Shown here: positions 60,358-64,000 of the stretch, piece after piece | Position numbering within the stretch: the stretch's first letter is position 1 | Layout: each line of letters begins with the position of its first letter | NCBI GenBank assembly: GCA_902623185.1 | Contig: CACNSW010000004.1 | Span: 1-64,000, forward strand | DNA length: 64,000 bases | DNA from: an uncultured SAR116 cluster alpha proteobacterium | Lineage (GTDB): Bacteria; Pseudomonadota; Alphaproteobacteria; Puniceispirillales; Puniceispirillaceae | Direction of reading: 5' to 3' | Notes under the pieces: generated by a model | The model's database searches: none | Told to the model about the DNA's origin: nothing | The model's input: the letters and a program-made list of their open reading frames with translations, nothing else | Position numbers and translations under genes: made by a program

Positions 60358-61257
60358 ATGGAACAATTACTCTCGGGTGCAAAAGCTACGCCCATTGATG
60401 TAAACGTTAACAATTTTATGGCTGAGGTGATTGAAGGCTCTTCCACCATGCCGGTAATCGTCCAATTCTGGGCACCATGGTGTAATCCGTGCAAACAGCT
60501 TGCCCCTACTCTTGAAAAGGTTGTTTCCAACAAGGCGGGCAAGGTAAAACTCGTTCGCATCAATATAGATGAAAATCAGCAGATTGCGCAACAGATGCGG
60601 GTTCAGTCAGTTCCCACAGTTTATGGATTTGTAGACGGTCAGCCAGTCGATGGGTTTTCAGGGGCGCAGCCCGAGTCCGCTGTGAGCCAATTTGTTGAAA
60701 AGTTGGCATCGATGGGTGGAGCAGGTGCTGATTTGGCTGAATCGCTTAGTGCTGGTGAATCAGCTTTAGTGACGCAGGACTTCGACACCGCTATGGGACA
60801 TTTCCAAAAGGTCATGAGTGTCGAGCCAGAATCGGTTCCTGCACTTGCGGGTGTTGTCAGATGCCTCACAGGACTGGGTGATTTAGCTGGTGCACGTGAG
60901 ATTATTGATCAATTAAATGATGAATTTCGTGATCATGACGCGATGCAGGTGGCAATCGCCGCTCTTGACCTTATCGAAAAAGCTTCGGTGTCTGCTAGCG
61001 AAATTGATTCTGCAAGGGCAGCTGTAGAGGCCGATGGGAATGATCTTGAAGCAAGGCAGAAACTGGCAATGGCACTCTATGCTACTGGCAAGCACGCGGA
61101 AGCCATGGACCAATTACTTGTATCTATCCAGACTGACCGTAGTTGGAACGATGAGGGTGCTCGCAAACAGCTGTTGGAATTTTTCACGTCTTTGGGGTCG
61201 GCCAACCCTGATGTGATTAAGGCGCGTCGCAGGCTATCAACGGTCCTGTTTGCTTGA
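60358..61257 (+). CDS. Thioredoxin-fold/TPR protein (CnoX/YbbN-like)
   Basis: VIVQFWAPWCNPCKQLAPTLEKVV thioredoxin motif followed by TPR-like helices. Confidence 0.9.
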   Translation: MEQLLSGAKATPIDVNVNNFMAEVIEGSSTMPVIVQFWAPWCNPCKQLAPTLEKVVSNKAGKVKLVRINIDENQQIAQQMRVQSVPTVYGFVDGQPVDGFSGAQPESAVSQFVEKLASMGGAGADLAESLSAGESALVTQDFDTAMGHFQKVMSVEPESVPALAGVVRCLTGLGDLAGAREIIDQLNDEFRDHDAMQVAIAALDLIEKASVSASEIDSARAAVEADGNDLEARQKLAMALYATGKHAEAMDQLLVSIQTDRSWNDEGARKQLLEFFTSLGSANPDVIKARRRLSTVLFA

Positions 61258-61296
61258 GGCGCGGTATGGGTTACCCGACAAAAATGAGGCTTTTAC

Positions 61297-61941
61297 ATGA
61301 ATCCATTGACATTTAAACTTAGCGATCTTCCGTCTACCTTACCACTGTTTCCTTTGCCAAGCGCTCTTTTGTTGCCGGGATCACAGCTACCGCTTAATAT
61401 ATTTGAGCCACGGTATCTGGCGATGATTGAAGATACTCTGCAAACGCCCGAACGGATGGTGGGCATGGTACAGCCGCTTAATGAAGATGGCACTCTGTTC
61501 GATGTCGGCTGTGCCGGTCGGATTAGCTATTTTCAGGAAAGTGGAGATGGGCGTTACATGATCGCTCTGACAGGTATCTGCCGTTTCGTACTACAAGCTG
61601 AGCAATTGACTGATCGTGGGTATCGTTGCGCGACAGTCGGGTGGAACAACTTTGCTGATGACCTGAAATCATCGGACGATGGGATTGCCGATCGGGATAA
61701 GTTGTTGGATGTAATGAAACAATATTTCGGGGTTATGGGCTTTGAGGCAGACTGGGGACAGATTGAACAATCCGGTAATGAACAGATTATGAATACGCTG
61801 GCTGCTGTTTGTCCATTTGACGTTGCAGAAAAGCAAGCTTTATTGGAGGCACAGGGATTAGCCAAGCGGGCCGATTTGCTTATTGCAATCATGGAAATGG
61901 CACTTCACAAAGAGGATAGTGGTAATGACGCAAGACATTGA
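61297..61941 (+). CDS. LON substrate-binding (N-terminal) domain protein
   Basis: [34 protein letters not shown]. Confidence 0.92.
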   Translation: MNPLTFKLSDLPSTLPLFPLPSALLLPGSQLPLNIFEPRYLAMIEDTLQTPERMVGMVQPLNEDGTLFDVGCAGRISYFQESGDGRYMIALTGICRFVLQAEQLTDRGYRCATVGWNNFADDLKSSDDGIADRDKLLDVMKQYFGVMGFEADWGQIEQSGNEQIMNTLAAVCPFDVAEKQALLEAQGLAKRADLLIAIMEMALHKEDSGNDARH

Positions 61942-62155
61942 TAGCAGTGATAGTTCAGATGAATCGGTCGATAGCCGTCTGCTCGCTGTGCTCGTCTGTC
62001 CGATCACTAAAGGGCCACTCGAATATGACAAGCGAAACAATGAATTGATCAGTCGTCAGCTTGGCAAAGCCTTTCCCATTCGCGCTGGTGTTCCAATTAT
62101 GCTAGTTGATGAAGCACGCGATCTTGCCATAGAAGAAGGTCTGTCAGGTGGATGA
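61925..62155 (+). CDS. Trm112-family protein
   Basis: [47 protein letters not shown]; start moved to ATG 61925. Confidence 0.92.
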   Translation: MTQDIDSSDSSDESVDSRLLAVLVCPITKGPLEYDKRNNELISRQLGKAFPIRAGVPIMLVDEARDLAIEEGLSGG

Positions 62156-62528
62156 TCAAGCATCTAGGATCACTAGCCAGCGCTGGCCAACTGAAATCCG
62201 GCTGAGCAGTGATAAACGCTGCCTTCATGTCAGCTTTGATGATGGAGCTACGACATCAATAACGGCCGAGCTGTTGCGGGTTGAATCACCCTCTGCAGAA
62301 GTCCAGGGTCATGGTGATGGTCAGAAAAAAACACCGGCTGGCAAGCAGAACGTGACCATTAGCCGTATTGATCCAGTAGGCAATTACGCTATTCGTATTG
62401 TGTTTAACGATGGCCACGACACAGGTCTGTTTAGCTGGGATATTTTAAGCGATTATGGCAAGCGCCATGACAGTTTGATGGCTGATTACAAGAAGCGTCT
62501 TTCCGAAATGGGTGAAAGCCGTGGTTGA
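62148..62528 (+). CDS. DUF971 (gamma-butyrobetaine hydroxylase N-terminal-like) protein
   Basis: [45 protein letters not shown] ... [23 protein letters not shown]. Confidence 0.92.
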   Translation: MDDQASRITSQRWPTEIRLSSDKRCLHVSFDDGATTSITAELLRVESPSAEVQGHGDGQKKTPAGKQNVTISRIDPVGNYAIRIVFNDGHDTGLFSWDILSDYGKRHDSLMADYKKRLSEMGESRG

Positions 62529-62532
62529 GACC

Positions 62533-63780
62533 CTACTCCCAACTCATACCCCTGCCCTGATTGGGCATTTTACCCTCGAATAGGTTGGCTTGAGTAAGTT
62601 TGCCGCCGCGGGCAATTGATAAAAAAATTGATTTGGCTGGTGATTGGTCAAGTAAATTCATCCCCAACTCTGCAATTTTGGTAATATTGGATGGCATTGC
62701 GCTGAAAAGAAAGTTTAACCCCGTTGTCGCAAAACTCATGGCTCCAACTTCAAGCCGCCGTTTCTGCCGATAGTTCGTGAGGACAGAAACATGGCTTGCT
62801 GTCAGACCCCGTGCACCGGTGTCACAAAGGATATCAAGTAGCACGGCGGCATCGCCGAGTGCTAGATTATATCCTTGACCAGCAAGTGGATGAATGGCAT
62901 GCGCAGCGTCACCGGCTAGGACTAGATTTTTGCTGGTTGGGTTAGCGATAAAGGATGGCTGTAATGGCCAGACGAGGCGGTCGGACTGTAGGAATAGAGA
63001 TCCCAACTCATCTCCAAATGCCTCAGTGCAGACATGGTTGAATTCCTTAACACCACAAGTCTGATACTTTAGCGCCTGCTGTGCTGGTAGGGTCCAAACC
63101 AGTGACATCATATTGTCTTCCATTGGCATCAAGGCGATTGGACCAGAGTTCAGGAAACGCTGAAACGCCACATTTCTGTGGGGGCGTTCAGCGGCGACCA
63201 GGGCAACTACTGCTGTTTGTGTGTGGGGCAATATATGTTGTTTGATACCGGCAGATTTACGGAGCATGCTGCCACGACCATCGCACCCTACTACAAGGTC
63301 ACAGAACACCTCGTCTATCTTTCCTCTGTCATCAGCAATTGTTAGTCTTGCTCGATTATTGCTAGAGATAAAGTCGATAACTTTCCAGTCAGTCAGGAGT
63401 TCGACATCAGCATATTGTATTTGGTGTTCGAGCGCTACCAACAGAGTTGCATTTTTAACCACAAAAGCCATTGGTTCATCCTGGCCATGCCATTCGAGGT
63501 TGAAAGCTTTTCTGCGACGCGCCTTAATTTGAGTTGATGCTTCGCTATTAGCAACTTTGAGCGTCTCGATCGGTGTTGGTGTGTCAGCAAGCTGCTGCCA
63601 GACGCCCAGCGTCTCCAGCATCCGTTTGCCGGCGGCGTTGATCGTCGTCGTTCGGATTGTTTCACCACTACCATCACCTTGTTGACATTGGAAATGCTTT
63701 AACTGATAGGGGCCATGGGATAGGGTGAGGGCCGTCATCAAGCCTGCGAGGCCACCTCCAACTACTAGGATCTCTGACAT
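62533..63780 (-). CDS. FAD-dependent UbiH/UbiF-family hydroxylase
   Basis: ILVVGGGLAGLMTALTLSHG ... VVGCDGRGSMLRKSAGI ... LVLAGDAAHAIHPLAGQGYNLALGDAAVL. Confidence 0.93.
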   Translation of the reverse strand: MSEILVVGGGLAGLMTALTLSHGPYQLKHFQCQQGDGSGETIRTTTINAAGKRMLETLGVWQQLADTPTPIETLKVANSEASTQIKARRRKAFNLEWHGQDEPMAFVVKNATLLVALEHQIQYADVELLTDWKVIDFISSNNRARLTIADDRGKIDEVFCDLVVGCDGRGSMLRKSAGIKQHILPHTQTAVVALVAAERPHRNVAFQRFLNSGPIALMPMEDNMMSLVWTLPAQQALKYQTCGVKEFNHVCTEAFGDELGSLFLQSDRLVWPLQPSFIANPTSKNLVLAGDAAHAIHPLAGQGYNLALGDAAVLLDILCDTGARGLTASHVSVLTNYRQKRRLEVGAMSFATTGLNFLFSAMPSNITKIAELGMNLLDQSPAKSIFLSIARGGKLTQANLFEGKMPNQGRGMSWE

Positions 63781-64000
63781 TAGTAAAGCTCTACAGGCAA
63801 GTGGGGAAAATGTTTATCAAGGACAAATTTGGCGAGCTCATGCAAGTCTGATCCATCAAATAGATACGCATGGCAGCCGGCCGCTTCACCGGCGGCGACG
63901 TCGCTGATGCGGTCGCCGATCATCACAGACGTGGCCAGATTGAGTGACCATTTCTCGGCCAGATCAGTAATCATTTGGTGTCCGGGTTTACGGTAAGGGC
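63780..64000 (-). CDS. HAD-IIIA phosphatase, C-terminal part (GmhB-like); runs off the right edge
   Basis: Reverse frame reads PYRKPGHQMITDLAEKWSLNLATSVMIGDRISDVAAGEAAGCHAYLF; open at window end. Confidence 0.85.
   Translation of the reverse strand, partial: PYRKPGHQMITDLAEKWSLNLATSVMIGDRISDVAAGEAAGCHAYLFDGSDLHELAKFVLDKHFPHLPVELY

Overview
The window looks like the origin-proximal region of an alphaproteobacterial chromosome. Taxonomy is inferred from gene content and order; a SAR116-like marine lineage is a guess. It is gene-dense, mostly housekeeping, with no prophage, transposon or CRISPR array that I could recognise. Main blocks are: hrcA/rph/rdgB/hemW; lpoA/rsmI/BON/gshB; Smr/Tim44/fxsA/secB/dnaQ/coaE/maf/ppsR; an AT-rich gap upstream of hemE with three perfect DnaA boxes (candidate oriC); hemE/hemJ/rho/ogt/mnmE/mnmG/rsmG/parA/parB with two near-perfect parS sites inside coding sequence; holA/lptE/leuS/porin; ribA, an atypical response regulator and tRNA-Gln; ispE/TPR/ETF-QO/UDG/SLT/moaB/rnhB/ccrM; and a surface-glycan block (sugar transferase, PMM/PGM, galU, gmhA, ugd, DegT aminotransferase, Gfo/Idh, heptose phosphatase). 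The glycan block contains an AT-rich island of three TPR-sulfotransferase fusion genes and a small secreted-peptide gene. The strongest oddities are: (1) a tRNA with a textbook tRNA-Gly(GCC) body but a GCT (Ser) anticodon at 57137-57211; (2) the TPR-sulfotransferase island, with a possibly co-transcribed small secreted peptide carrying an acidic Tyr motif; (3) a C10 tract in the ribosome-binding region of the third sulfotransferase gene; (4) the candidate oriC/parS system; (5) a response regulator lacking the usual phospho-acceptor Asp. No computation or database search was run; family calls are from motif recognition in the supplied translations.
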